In this document: in pieces, positions 24,715 to 34,056 of the stretch | Numbering within the stretch: the first letter of the stretch is position 1 | Layout of the letters: each line of letters opens with the position of its first letter | Assembly: GCA_046545575.1 (NCBI GenBank) | Contig: JBKGZM010000002.1 | Location: 1 to 64,000, forward strand | Source: JAGXOF01 sp046545575 | GTDB taxonomy: Bacteria > Chloroflexota > Dehalococcoidia > SZUA-161 > SpSt-899 | Length of the DNA: 64,000 bases | Direction: 5' to 3' | Made by a program: the position numbers and the translations under genes | Notes under the pieces: model-generated | What the model was told of the DNA's origin: nothing | The model's database searches: none | Seen by the model: the letters and a program-made list of their open reading frames with translations, nothing else

Positions 24715-26166
24715 ATGGAGATGAACACGTTTCCGCCGCAGAATCTGCTGCTTTCGTCTGATAAGGTAAAGCAGATAGACCAAACCGGACGGCGTATTCT
24801 GGAAAGCATAGGGATAAAGGTGCTTAGCAGTGAGGGGAGTAAGTTCTTGAATGTGCTTCAAAAAGCGGGAGTTGAGGTTGATTATGAAAACCAGATGATC
24901 CGGTTTGGTCAGGATTTGTTGGATGAGCTCTTGGGCAAAGCCCCATCCAGTTTTACGCTTTATTCCCGGGATGGGAAGAATGACCTCCATCTTGGGGCGG
25001 GTAGTGTTTACGTCGGCAACGGTGGACGGGTATTCCGCATTCTGGACATGGGGACGGGAGGATATCGCCTGACATTGCTTCGGGACGTGGCTAATGCTGC
25101 TATGTTAGTAAACAGCCTCGACAATATCAGCTTTTATGTGATTCCCTGCCAGGCCCATGATATAAAGCCGGTGAACTATCATCTGCTTGATTTCTATTAT
25201 GCCCTCAATTATACCACCAAGCATGTTCTGGGGGGCTGCGATGACTTGCATGGTGCACAGCAAATGTGGGACCTTGTAAGCATAATTGCTGGTGGTGAAG
25301 ACCAGTTCAAGCAAAGACCATTAGTGTCGGTGATGGCCAATCCTATAAGTCCGTTGACTGTGGACCAGAATACCCTGGAGATCCTCGAGTTCTGTGTTAA
25401 TCATGGTGTTCCGGTAATGTGGGACCCTGCGCCAATTGCGGGAGCTACGGCTCCCGCGACTCTTGCTGGAACTCTAGCCCAGATGCATGCTGAGGCATTG
25501 GCGGGGATAGCAATAAGCCAGGTGCTTGCTCCGGGGGCAAAGGTAGCCTATGGCGCTGTGCCTACAACCATGGACTTGCGCAATATGGAGTTCTCTATGG
25601 GCTCAGTGGAAATGGCAATGATGAATACCGCAGCGGTTCAGTTGGCCAAGCTCTATGAGCTCCCATGTTACCCTACAGCAGGGCTTACTGAGGCTAAAAG
25701 ACCGGACATCCAGGCCGGGTTTGAAAAGAGCGTTTCCACGCTGATGGTTGCCTCGGCAGGAGCCGACTTAATTCATCTAACAGCAGGCATGCTTGATTCG
25801 GGGAATTCGATCTCATATGAACAGTATGTGATGGATAATGAATTCATTGGCATGGTTCACCGCCTGCTGGCGGGCACCAAAGTAGACGAGGGCACTTTGG
25901 CCTTTGATGTCATTGAGAGCGTTGGGCCTAGAGGGAACTTCATAGCCGAGGATCATACTATTGATCACATGATGGAAGAATTCTTCTATCCTAACCTCCG
26001 TGTTCGCTGTAATTTTGATATCTGGGAGGAGAATGGCCGGCCAGGTATGCTAATCCGTGCTCATGAGCAGGTTCAGGATATTTTAATGAAAGGGCAGGAA
26101 GGGCTCCTGGACCCCGATATAATCTCAGAGATAAAAAAAAACTTCCCAGGCAGTCGGCTTCTTTAA
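24715..26166 (+). CDS. MttB-family (trimethylamine methyltransferase family) protein 2, non-pyrrolysine
   Basis: A second, divergent MttB-superfamily methyltransferase of 483 residues, also without an internal amber codon. It shares the layout of protein 1: SDKVKQIDQTGRRILESIGIKV at the start, then VGNGGRVFRILDMGTGGYR and a barrel strand MWDPAPIAGATAPATLAGTL. The substrate-pocket region differs, so a second methyl donor is inferred rather than a duplicate enzyme. A CAGGAGG motif precedes ATG 24715; a second ATG lies two codons in. The intergenic distance of 37 bases keeps it in the operon. Confidence 0.9.
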   Translation: MEMNTFPPQNLLLSSDKVKQIDQTGRRILESIGIKVLSSEGSKFLNVLQKAGVEVDYENQMIRFGQDLLDELLGKAPSSFTLYSRDGKNDLHLGAGSVYVGNGGRVFRILDMGTGGYRLTLLRDVANAAMLVNSLDNISFYVIPCQAHDIKPVNYHLLDFYYALNYTTKHVLGGCDDLHGAQQMWDLVSIIAGGEDQFKQRPLVSVMANPISPLTVDQNTLEILEFCVNHGVPVMWDPAPIAGATAPATLAGTLAQMHAEALAGIAISQVLAPGAKVAYGAVPTTMDLRNMEFSMGSVEMAMMNTAAVQLAKLYELPCYPTAGLTEAKRPDIQAGFEKSVSTLMVASAGADLIHLTAGMLDSGNSISYEQYVMDNEFIGMVHRLLAGTKVDEGTLAFDVIESVGPRGNFIAEDHTIDHMMEEFFYPNLRVRCNFDIWEENGRPGMLIRAHEQVQDILMKGQEGLLDPDIISEIKKNFPGSRLL

Positions 26167-26268
26167 TCAGTAGAATAGTCTTCAGCGAACAGTCGGTGAG
26201 GACTGATAAATAATTGGCCCACTGGCTTCTACGAGCTGAACTCTGGGGGATGATTGCCTGGAAGTGGG

Positions 26269-26919
26269 ATGATGTCCAATAAAACCAATGTCACGCGAAT
26301 TATTGCCTGCGCTGTTTTCAAACCAGCACTCGATTACCTCGGTATCAGCAGGAAAAGACGCCGCACTGTGCGCCTCACTTACCTGCCGGCCAATTTGCAT
26401 TTTCGCCCTCATGATTTAAGAGACCGGCTGTCTGAAGAAATCGCGAATGCTCACCAGAGAGGCGAACGGGTTATATGTTTGTACGGCGATTGTTTCCCCG
26501 GGATAGATTACTTCTGTGAAGAACTCGGGGTTCTAAAGGTACCTGGGAGTTGCTGCTATGAAATGCTCCTGGGTACCCCACGATTTTTGCAAGCACTTGA
26601 TAAGACGGCAGGAACATACTTCCTTGAGAGATGTCTGCTGGAGAATTTTGAGGAGTACTGTGCAGTACCGCTGGAACTCTATGACGAGGAGATGAAAGAA
26701 TGTTTGTTTCAGCATTATCAGACTATTCTGTATGTGCGTCAACCAGCCGACCCGGATTTGATTCCTAAGGCCTGTAGATTGGCTGAATTCTTAAGTTTGT
26801 CGCTGGAGATTATGGACGCGGATTACTCGTACTTGGAGCGAGAGCTTATCAAGGCAATATGGTACCATGTGAGAAGTCTTGGGGGACAGAATGGAAGAGT
26901 CAAAGCAACAAAACCCTGA
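26269..26919 (+). CDS. DUF1638 protein
   Basis: About 216 residues of the DUF1638 family. The conserved marks are IIACAVFKPALDYL near the start, YLPANLHFRPHDLRDRL, VICLYGDCFPGIDYFCEELG and PGSCCYEMLLG, with several conserved cysteines and a histidine that could bind metal or a corrinoid. The function is not established; the family is repeatedly found next to MttB-type methyltransferases and corrinoid activators, as here. Likely starts are ATG 26269 or 26272 behind GGAAG; a TTG at 26254 is less likely. Its 3' end overlaps the next gene by 29 bases. Confidence 0.8.
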   Translation: MMSNKTNVTRIIACAVFKPALDYLGISRKRRRTVRLTYLPANLHFRPHDLRDRLSEEIANAHQRGERVICLYGDCFPGIDYFCEELGVLKVPGSCCYEMLLGTPRFLQALDKTAGTYFLERCLLENFEEYCAVPLELYDEEMKECLFQHYQTILYVRQPADPDLIPKACRLAEFLSLSLEIMDADYSYLERELIKAIWYHVRSLGGQNGRVKATKP

Positions 26920-29272
26920 GCAGAAAGGGAGACATGCTCCCAAATCGGCGCAGGCGGGGAAACAGAAAGCCAGGCATTTCTCGCTAAATGTATTGCCTGA
27001 TGACCTGTGGCTGAAGGTTCGGGATGGGGAGACCATCTGGGAGGCGTTACGGGATGCTGGCATAAAACTGGGCGAGTGTGGAGGTCTGGGGAGGTGTGGC
27101 AAATGTAAGGTCAAGATCGTCTCTGCTATCGGTGGTCCCACGGAGGAGGAAAAGAAGTTCCTGGATGAAACCGAGATAGAGGAAGGAGTTCGGCTTGCCT
27201 GTCGAACTACTGTGGATAAAGACCTGGTGGTCTACATCAGTGAGCCCGAATCCGAGACGGAGTTTTCCCAAATTCTGCAAACCGGCTATCGCCCTCAGTT
27301 TAGCATTGATCCACTTCTCGATGAGCGCTTTATAACCATTCCATGGAGTTCACAGGATGAAGGTGTTTCCAATTTTGAGCTGGTGAAACGTGCGCTTGGC
27401 CCCGAGTACAAGAACCTTCGGGCTTCTCTGTATTGTCTTCGTGCCTTGCCGGAGATGATGAAGGAAAGCGAGTTTCGGGGAGCGGCTGTGCTTCACGGGA
27501 CTCAGCTGATAACGTGGCAGGAATTGGAAGAAATGCACTCACTCTACGGCCTGGTTTTCGACATTGGAACAACCACTCTCGTGGGGAAGCTTGTCAATCT
27601 GGTAGACGGAATCGAGGTGGCGGTGGTCTCCCGTCTCAATGACCAGAGCAAGTATGGTACGGATGTAATCAGTCGTCACCAGTATGTGAAGGAACACCCC
27701 AATGGTTTGGAGAATTTATATCAGATTCTGATTGAGAACCTGAATCATATAACCGAGCGTTTGTTTAAGACTGCTGATATTGACCCGAACGGGGTCTTCA
27801 TCGCTGTTGCTGCCGGCAATACCACAATGCAACACCTGCTCCTCAAGCTGGACCCGTCAGGCATTGCTGAGGCCCCGTTTGCCCCGGTCGTTACCGATGG
27901 CCTTATCCTGAGGGCTTCGGATGTAGGACTGAAATTGAATCCGGAGGCTCTGTTTTATATGATGCCAGCCAAGTCGGGTTACATAGGCGGGGATCACATA
28001 GGTGTCATCATTGCTTCCGAGGCCGCTGAACAGGAAGAAGAAATCATCCTCGCTATGGATTTTGGAACAAATGGCGAGATATTTCTCGGCAATAAGGAGA
28101 GAATGATGACATGTTCTGCAGCTGCGGGCCCTGCCCTTGAGGGGGCGAGGATTTCTTTCGGGATGATTGCTGCTGCGGGGGCGATTGAGGCGGTAAGCTT
28201 CGAAGAGGGGGACCTTCATTATCAGGTTATCGGCAATATAAGGCCAAAGGGGATTTGTGGAAGCGGTTTGGTGGAACTGGTCGCGGTGTTGCTGGAGTTA
28301 GGAGTCATAGATAGCGAGGGGCTTGTTCAGCCTCCACAAGTAAAGGTAGCGGATGCTTTGAGTTCAAGGGTTATCAAGAACGAGTCAGGGGTCAATGATT
28401 TCCTGGTGGCCTCTGCTGAGGAAAGCTATAACGGCAAGCCAGTTTACCTGACCCAAAAGGACGTGCGCGAACTTCAATTGGCCAAGGGAGCTATCGCCGC
28501 TGGTACAAAGACTTTGATGGATGAGATGGGTATAGGGGTTGAGGACATTCATCAGGTATATCTGGCTGGGGCATTGGGCAACTATGTCAATCCTAATAGT
28601 GCCATGCGCATTGGCCTTATACCTATGGTCGATCGAGGGCGCGTTAGTTCATTGGGGAATGCGGCAAGCACAGGAGCATCTATGGTCCTGTTGTCAAAGG
28701 AGTACTGGCGCCTTGCCAATGAGCTTGCTGATTCTATTGAGCATGTTGAACTGTCCTCACGCCTGGACTTCAACGAGTATTTCATTGATGAGATAGATTT
28801 CCCGAAGGGGAAGATGATGTCCCTTTACCGTGAAGAGATGGAAGAGGAGCTGATGGCGAACATCACTGTCTCCGAGGTAATGAGTCCTGACTTCCCCACT
28901 GTGTCCTCCACCATGACCCTTGAGGAACTGCGTAAGAGCTTGCAGGCTACCGGTCATCATGGCTTTCCCGTTGTTAACGGGGAGGGAGGACTGGTTGGGG
29001 TAGTGACCCTTGCGGATTTGGAGTCTGCTATACGGGCGGGTAAGAGAAATGTCACTGTGGGCGACATTGCCACAAGAGAGCCTTTTGTGGCATATCTAGA
29101 TCAATCTCTCCATGAGGTACTACGGGCCTCTGAAAAGGACTATGGCCGCATCCCTGTGGTGGACCGTGATGATCCGGCGTACTTACTTGGGGTGTTACGC
29201 AGGCATGATATTATACGGGCATATAGCAAGCGAGCAAGTCAGAGGGTGAAGGCAGCCGAGGAAAGCGAATAG
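26891..29272 (+). CDS. Corrinoid activation protein (2Fe-2S plus DUF4445 ASKHA) fused to a CBS-domain pair
   Basis: ATP-driven reductase that returns inactive Co(II) corrinoid protein to Co(I) (RACE/RamA-like functional class). Numbered from ATG 26891 (793 residues): a basic low-complexity N-terminus, a plant-type [2Fe-2S] domain with C63, C69, C72 and C104, a linker, then the DUF4445 ASKHA ATPase from DIGTTT at 224-229 to about 640, including AMDFGTNGEIFLG and GSGLVELVA. From about 655 two CBS domains follow (MSPDFPTVSSTMTLEELR, then GDIATREPFVAYLDQS). Usual relatives end before this tail. GGGGGA precedes the chosen ATG. Confidence 0.9.
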   Translation: MEESKQQNPEQKGRHAPKSAQAGKQKARHFSLNVLPDDLWLKVRDGETIWEALRDAGIKLGECGGLGRCGKCKVKIVSAIGGPTEEEKKFLDETEIEEGVRLACRTTVDKDLVVYISEPESETEFSQILQTGYRPQFSIDPLLDERFITIPWSSQDEGVSNFELVKRALGPEYKNLRASLYCLRALPEMMKESEFRGAAVLHGTQLITWQELEEMHSLYGLVFDIGTTTLVGKLVNLVDGIEVAVVSRLNDQSKYGTDVISRHQYVKEHPNGLENLYQILIENLNHITERLFKTADIDPNGVFIAVAAGNTTMQHLLLKLDPSGIAEAPFAPVVTDGLILRASDVGLKLNPEALFYMMPAKSGYIGGDHIGVIIASEAAEQEEEIILAMDFGTNGEIFLGNKERMMTCSAAAGPALEGARISFGMIAAAGAIEAVSFEEGDLHYQVIGNIRPKGICGSGLVELVAVLLELGVIDSEGLVQPPQVKVADALSSRVIKNESGVNDFLVASAEESYNGKPVYLTQKDVRELQLAKGAIAAGTKTLMDEMGIGVEDIHQVYLAGALGNYVNPNSAMRIGLIPMVDRGRVSSLGNAASTGASMVLLSKEYWRLANELADSIEHVELSSRLDFNEYFIDEIDFPKGKMMSLYREEMEEELMANITVSEVMSPDFPTVSSTMTLEELRKSLQATGHHGFPVVNGEGGLVGVVTLADLESAIRAGKRNVTVGDIATREPFVAYLDQSLHEVLRASEKDYGRIPVVDRDDPAYLLGVLRRHDIIRAYSKRASQRVKAAEESE

Positions 29273-29314
29273 CCGTCCTTGGCTACAGTCACGGTAATCG
29301 ACCTCCAACGCCTC

Positions 29315-29343
29315 TTGTAAAATGGAATCAAGTACGATATACT
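29315..29343 (+). promoter_or_regulatory. Sigma70-type promoter of the zinc-ribbon gene
   Basis: TTGTAA (29315-29320) and TATACT (29338-29343) with a 17-base spacer, 30 bases before the GTG start at 29374. Confidence 0.6.
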
Positions 29344-29373
29344 GAGGCTGTTAATTTTGGTGGAGGTGGTATT

Positions 29374-29589
29374 GTGGATCAATTCGTCTTTCCGAAATGT
29401 CAGAAGTGCCAACAGGGTGATCTTGTCCCCTTATCAGATTATGGTGGACGGGAAGCAGCACCTGTACATTATAAGGCGTGGGTTTGCACCAATCCTGAAT
29501 GTGGCTTTAACATAAAGGTCAGGAATGGTGATATCTACGTCAATGAGCCCATTATCAATGGCTCAGTGAGAACTAACCGAGCACATTAA
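29374..29589 (+). CDS. Small zinc-ribbon protein
   Basis: A 71-residue protein with one four-cysteine knuckle pair: C9 and C12 (PKCQKC), then C38 and C43 (WVCTNPEC), spaced as in zinc ribbons, ending in a short acidic/neutral tail. No further domain. The start is GTG at 29374 behind TGGAGG. It has its own promoter and is convergent with rpoD, three bases separating the two stops. The role is unknown; such ribbons usually mediate nucleic-acid or protein contacts. Confidence 0.75.
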   Translation: MDQFVFPKCQKCQQGDLVPLSDYGGREAAPVHYKAWVCTNPECGFNIKVRNGDIYVNEPIINGSVRTNRAH

Positions 29590-29592
29590 ATC

Positions 29593-31182
29593 TCACTCAA
29601 GGTAATCTTTTAGCTTTTGGGAAAATTGAGGATTGTGAAGCCTTCGTAGGGCTTTTGCTTCGATTTGGCGTATGCGTTCGCGCGTAACGTCGAACTCGTG
29701 CCCTACCTCTTCGAGAGTGCGGTTGCGACCATCTTCAAGACCGAACCTCAAGCGAAGTACTTTACGCTCGCGTTCGGTGAGTTCGTTGAGGACCTGCTCA
29801 AATTGTTCTTTGAGAAGTAAATGTGAGGCCACGTCAGTGGGAGTGGCTTTTGTATCCTCTATGAAGTCGCTGAGCTGCGTGTCTCTGTCCTCTCCGATCG
29901 GGGTTTCCAGAGAGATCGGTTCCTGAGTCATTCTGAATATCTCTTCCACTTTGTCGGATGATATGTTCATTTCCTTGGCTATCTCGCGGGCAGTGGGTTC
30001 CCTCCCGTATTCCTGAGCCAGAACGCGGCTTACTCGCATTAGCTTGTTGATGGTTTCCACCATGTGGACAGGTATTCTGATGGTTCGTGCCTGATCCGCA
30101 ATAGCCCTGGTTATAGCCTGCCGTATCCACCAGGTCGCGTACGTACTGAACTTGTACCCTCTTCTGTAATCGAATTTCTCCACAGCCCTGATAAGGCCTA
30201 TGTTTCCCTCCTGTACGAGGTCCAGAAGCGACATACCCCTACCTATGTATTTCTTGGCGATACTCACAACCAGACGGAGGTTTGCCTCGGTCAGATGTTG
30301 TTTCGCTTTCCTGCCTTCCTCCTTCACAGTATCGAGGTGGGCGAGGAATTCTCCCTGATAGGGAGCTACCATTTCACGTATCTTGTCTTTGTACTCTGGG
30401 TCACTGAGCTTTTGAAGCAGGTCCTGTCCCTCAAGAGAGTATATTAAGTCGTGGGGGAGGATACTGCAATCCAGTGAGAGGTTTACCAAGGTGTTCTCTA
30501 TGGAATCCATGGAGGTATGGGCTATATTGGCTACTGCCATTATGAGGCGGCGATTTATCTCTCCATCCAGCGCATCCTGCAAACTGGGGTGGTAAAGTGT
30601 TTCTGCAATGGACGTCTCAGCAGATATATCCAGTTCATCCCTCAAGACATCGATGAATTCCAGGGCTTTGCCGATTTCCTGCAGCATCCATTCCATGATG
30701 CCGACAGCAGAGGGAGTTGTTCCCTTTTGCTCACGCAATAGCCGATCGACGTATTGGACGTGTTTGCTTTCGTCCATCTTCCGTGCCAGTATTTTCTCAT
30801 TATGTGCATTCAATAAGGGAACCTGACCCATTTCCCGAAGATACATCCGCACTGGATCATCGATCATCTCCTCCAGTTCCAGGTGAGGTTCGTCAAGGTC
30901 AAGTTCCTCCAGTTCAGCTTCTTTCCCCTCAATTTTGCTTACCATTGACGCTGCATCTATCCACTCTTCGACCCCTTTGTCTTCGAGTTCATGCTCACTA
31001 TGCTCGATTTCCTCTATATCGTTAGGCAGTACAGCGGGGGCTTCTTCTCGATGAGGCTTATCTTCTTCAGAGCCTGTGACATCATCAGGAGCTGGATCGC
31101 CCACATCTGCCTTGGGAGGATCGTATTCCGGTTTTTGTTGGTGTTTCTCCTCTGGACCTTCCATTCTTTCCCCCGATCTCAT
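29593..31182 (-). CDS. rpoD: RNA polymerase primary sigma factor RpoD/SigA
   Basis: Housekeeping sigma factor, 529 residues. After an acidic N-terminal region comes region 1.2 ([21 protein letters not shown]), then the full set of core-binding and promoter regions: [21 protein letters not shown] (2.1-2.2), [17 protein letters not shown] (2.3-2.4), region 3, and the -35 helix-turn-helix [17 protein letters not shown] (4.2). This agrees with the TTGACA/TATAAT-like promoters seen across the window. ATG 31182 overlaps the dnaG stop (ATGA); ATG 31164 behind GGGGGA is an alternative. Last gene of dgt-dnaG-rpoD. Confidence 0.97.
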   Translation of the reverse strand: MRSGERMEGPEEKHQQKPEYDPPKADVGDPAPDDVTGSEEDKPHREEAPAVLPNDIEEIEHSEHELEDKGVEEWIDAASMVSKIEGKEAELEELDLDEPHLELEEMIDDPVRMYLREMGQVPLLNAHNEKILARKMDESKHVQYVDRLLREQKGTTPSAVGIMEWMLQEIGKALEFIDVLRDELDISAETSIAETLYHPSLQDALDGEINRRLIMAVANIAHTSMDSIENTLVNLSLDCSILPHDLIYSLEGQDLLQKLSDPEYKDKIREMVAPYQGEFLAHLDTVKEEGRKAKQHLTEANLRLVVSIAKKYIGRGMSLLDLVQEGNIGLIRAVEKFDYRRGYKFSTYATWWIRQAITRAIADQARTIRIPVHMVETINKLMRVSRVLAQEYGREPTAREIAKEMNISSDKVEEIFRMTQEPISLETPIGEDRDTQLSDFIEDTKATPTDVASHLLLKEQFEQVLNELTERERKVLRLRFGLEDGRNRTLEEVGHEFDVTRERIRQIEAKALRRLHNPQFSQKLKDYLE

Positions 31183-32969
31183 TGCCGGTCAAATGAGGTA
31201 TATTGGCGTTGGAGCTCCGCTAACCGTTCCGACTTTTCCGAAGAGTCATCGCTTTCTTCCAGTGCACACTCCGCTTCGTAGACGAGACGTGACCGGATGC
31301 TCCGGGTCTCTAAACGATTGATGCAATCGGTTAATGCTTTCTCCTGGTCTTTTTGCCCCAGAGCCGGTTGCTCTTTATCGATGATCTTTTGAAGGTGTTC
31401 ATGCAGAGCGGCATCGATGTGTTCCCGGATGTCCTTGTCGTTTTCGCTCTCTTCCGGCGGACCACAGGCGGACCAGGCGATAAAGATCTCCCTGTTCTCG
31501 CTACGCTCGAAATGCTCCGGCGATATGTCGCTGGCCATAGCCCTCAGCCCAGGATATGTGAGTAGCAGGTAAAGACAGTACTCCTCCAAGCGGTCTCCTC
31601 CATATCCTGATGTATACCGTGTGTCAGGTTGTTTGGCCTTGCCCTTCCTGGCTGGCTGCATACGGGCTGCCATGCCCGCCAGGGTTCTTTCCGTCAGTCC
31701 TACCATCTGTGATAACTTGCCGAGGTAAACCTCTCGTTCAACGCTGTCGTTCATCTCGGATATCAGGGGCAGTAATTGCTCGCTTGCGTGGGATTTTCCT
31801 TCTGTCCTGGACAGATCGAACTTCTGAGTGGTAATAGCCATCAGATAATCCATCAGTGGCTCGGCTTCCTCGGATAACCTCTGCCATTCGTCTGGCTGTT
31901 CTCTGATCATCTGGTCAGGATCTTTCCCCGCGGGTAGTGAAACGATGTCGATCCTGGCAGAGGATTGGGAAGAGCCCAGCCAGTTCGGGGTTTGACGGGT
32001 TTTTTGGGTCAGAGCCTGCCGGCATATCTCAATTCCCCTGAGGGTAGCGGCATCACCTGCTGCATCAGGATCGAGCGCGAGACAAATATGTGTGGTAAGA
32101 CCTTTAAGCATGGCGACCTGTGCTTCGGTAAGCGCAGTGCCCATGGACGCAACCACGTTGCGGAACCCATTCTGATGCGCAGCTAGAGCATCCATGTAAC
32201 CTTCGACGATTATAACCTTCCCTTCTCGTCGTATATGTTCTTTTGCACGGTCGATCCCGTAAAGTATGTGGCTCTTGCTGAAAATCGGACTCTCGGCGGA
32301 GTTTAGGTATTTGGGCTGTGAATCGTCGAGTGCTCGCGCCCCAAAGCCTGTAACTCGCCCGCTGCTGTCCGTTATGGGGAACATCAAACGCCCGCGGAAC
32401 CGGTCGTATGTACGGTTCTCCTTCTGCACGAGAAGCCCTGCATCCACGAGGTCTTTTTCGCTGTATCCCTGACCTCTAAGGTGCTGCTTCAGGGCGTCCC
32501 ATTCATCTAGGCTGAAACCCAGCTGGAATTCCTGTACTGTTTCCTCCAATAGCTCTCGCTTCTTGACATACTCTCTCGCTGTACGGGCCGCTGAAGAGTC
32601 GAGGAGCAGTTGATGATAGTACTGAGCGGCGGCTTCGTTTATGCGGTAGAGCTTCTGGGTTTGCTCGCTTTCCTGTGACTTGGCCTTTTTATCGGTTATG
32701 GGTACGCCAGCTCGCTGGGCAAGGTTCCTAAGAGCTGAGCCGAAGTCCAAGCCTTCCTGTTTCATGACGAACGAAATAACGTCTCCGCCAACGCCACAGC
32801 CAAAACATCTCCAGCTTTGCCGGTCGGGGAAGACGAAGAATGAGGGAGTCTTCTCAGTATGGAAAGGGCACAATCCCCTGTAATTGCGCCCTGATTTCTG
32901 GAGGCTTATGTAGTCCGATATAACTTCAACTACGTCTAATCTTTGCTTTACCTCGTCAGCGGTGCTCAT
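31179..32969 (-). CDS. dnaG: DNA primase
   Basis: Synthesises RNA primers at the replication fork. The N-terminal CHC2 zinc finger is read as [15 protein letters not shown] followed by CFGCGVGGD, the TOPRIM domain as [14 protein letters not shown] and [13 protein letters not shown], and the C-terminal helicase-binding part is present. ATG 32969 (596 residues) is chosen because the protein then starts [12 protein letters not shown] as in other primases and GAGGT lies six bases upstream; the frame is open further upstream into dgt but is not coding. It overlaps dgt by four bases and rpoD by four bases. Confidence 0.97.
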   Translation of the reverse strand: MSTADEVKQRLDVVEVISDYISLQKSGRNYRGLCPFHTEKTPSFFVFPDRQSWRCFGCGVGGDVISFVMKQEGLDFGSALRNLAQRAGVPITDKKAKSQESEQTQKLYRINEAAAQYYHQLLLDSSAARTAREYVKKRELLEETVQEFQLGFSLDEWDALKQHLRGQGYSEKDLVDAGLLVQKENRTYDRFRGRLMFPITDSSGRVTGFGARALDDSQPKYLNSAESPIFSKSHILYGIDRAKEHIRREGKVIIVEGYMDALAAHQNGFRNVVASMGTALTEAQVAMLKGLTTHICLALDPDAAGDAATLRGIEICRQALTQKTRQTPNWLGSSQSSARIDIVSLPAGKDPDQMIREQPDEWQRLSEEAEPLMDYLMAITTQKFDLSRTEGKSHASEQLLPLISEMNDSVEREVYLGKLSQMVGLTERTLAGMAARMQPARKGKAKQPDTRYTSGYGGDRLEEYCLYLLLTYPGLRAMASDISPEHFERSENREIFIAWSACGPPEESENDKDIREHIDAALHEHLQKIIDKEQPALGQKDQEKALTDCINRLETRSIRSRLVYEAECALEESDDSSEKSERLAELQRQYTSFDRQ

Positions 32970-33997
32970 CTTGTTACCTCTTGCGCTATACGAAGCGCGT
33001 ATTGATCTGTCATGCCGGCGATATAGTCTACCGCTGCTCGCTCGATTTTCCCCTCGGTTTTGGGGAACTCCTCCGGAAGCATGGTTGGGTTCTGAGTGTA
33101 GAAGCAATACAGGTGTCGAACAACTTCTCTTGCCCTTTCCGTCTCTTCCCTCATAGAACGAATAGTATAGACTCTCTCAAAAAGGAAATCTCGTAAGATG
33201 TTCATTGGTTCAAGGACCTTGGGACTCATAGAGATACATGGATAACCATTCTGATCCTCTAAACCGGTTGCCGCCCAGGAATGATATATGACGTCTGTGA
33301 CCAGGGTATTAATCCTCTCTCTGTGTGATTCCCCTAAAGCCCTGATTGCTGAGGTCGGTAAGTCCTCAACAGTTATCACTCCCGCCCTTATCGCATCGCC
33401 GATGTCGTGGTTTATATAAGCGATGGTGTCTGCCAACTTGCAGATCTGCCCCTCCAGGGTGCTAGATGTTTCCCAGTTTTCTCCGAGTATGCTTTCCCTG
33501 GATTTTGAATGCTTCAGTATGCCTTCGCGGACTTCCCGTGTAAGATTCAGTCCCTGGCCATCTTTCTCCAACACTTGTACAACTCTCAGGCTTTGTTCGT
33601 TATGTCTGAATCCGTTGGGGAACAGTTCATCAAGGACCTCTTCTCCAACGTGGCCAAAGGGAGTGTGGCCAAGGTCATGCCCCAGGCTGATAGCCTCTTC
33701 GAGGTCTTCGTTGAGGTTTAGTGCCCTGGCTATGGTGCGGGCGATCTGAGCAACTTCAAGAGTATGTGTAAGCCTTGTAACGTAATGGTCGCCCAGAGGA
33801 GCAATGAAGACCTGCGTCTTATGTTTTAATCGACGAAATGCTTTGGAGTGAATTATCCGGTCTCTGTCTCGCTGGAACTCAGTGCGTACAGGACATGGCT
33901 CCTCATACCTATCCCTGTGTGCAAATTTGCTCTTTGCTGCATAGGGGGAAAGGCTTTCCTCGCGTTCCTCCAACCGCTCTCGAACGGAACGATCCAT
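32966..33997 (-). CDS. dgt: Deoxyguanosinetriphosphate triphosphohydrolase-like protein
   Basis: HD-domain dNTPase that removes triphosphate from dGTP or other dNTPs. The metal residues are in RLTHTLEVAQIAR (H of the HD pair) and LGHDLGHTPFGHVGE, and CKLADTIAYINHDIGDAI follows. About 343 residues is the short, multi-substrate form. ATG 33997 is preferred to TTG 34021, because the promoter's -10 box overlaps 34021. The stop overlaps the dnaG start, tying dNTP control to the primase-sigma operon. Confidence 0.92.
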   Translation of the reverse strand: MDRSVRERLEEREESLSPYAAKSKFAHRDRYEEPCPVRTEFQRDRDRIIHSKAFRRLKHKTQVFIAPLGDHYVTRLTHTLEVAQIARTIARALNLNEDLEEAISLGHDLGHTPFGHVGEEVLDELFPNGFRHNEQSLRVVQVLEKDGQGLNLTREVREGILKHSKSRESILGENWETSSTLEGQICKLADTIAYINHDIGDAIRAGVITVEDLPTSAIRALGESHRERINTLVTDVIYHSWAATGLEDQNGYPCISMSPKVLEPMNILRDFLFERVYTIRSMREETERAREVVRHLYCFYTQNPTMLPEEFPKTEGKIERAAVDYIAGMTDQYALRIAQEVTR

Positions 33998-34020
33998 ACT
34001 CCCTCGGGGCCTCGATAGCA

Positions 34021-34049
34021 ATTATATCTGAGTATGTCAAACATTACAA
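34021..34049 (-). promoter_or_regulatory. Promoter of the dgt-dnaG-rpoD operon
   Basis: Minus-strand TTGTAA (34044-34049) and a perfect TATAAT (34021-34026) with a 17-base spacer. Transcription would start near 34014, 17 bases before ATG 33997. It sits in the 59-base gap after ppsA. Confidence 0.6.
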
Positions 34050-34056
34050 CAGCAAT

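Noticed and set aside
23235..26166. Pyrrolysine-containing trimethylamine methyltransferases
   Set aside because: Both MttB-family frames run at full length without an in-frame TAG, and no pyl genes are seen.
32970..33107. Longer N-terminus of DnaG
   Set aside because: The extra 46 codons overlap dgt in another frame and the conserved primase start with a ribosome-binding site is at 32969.
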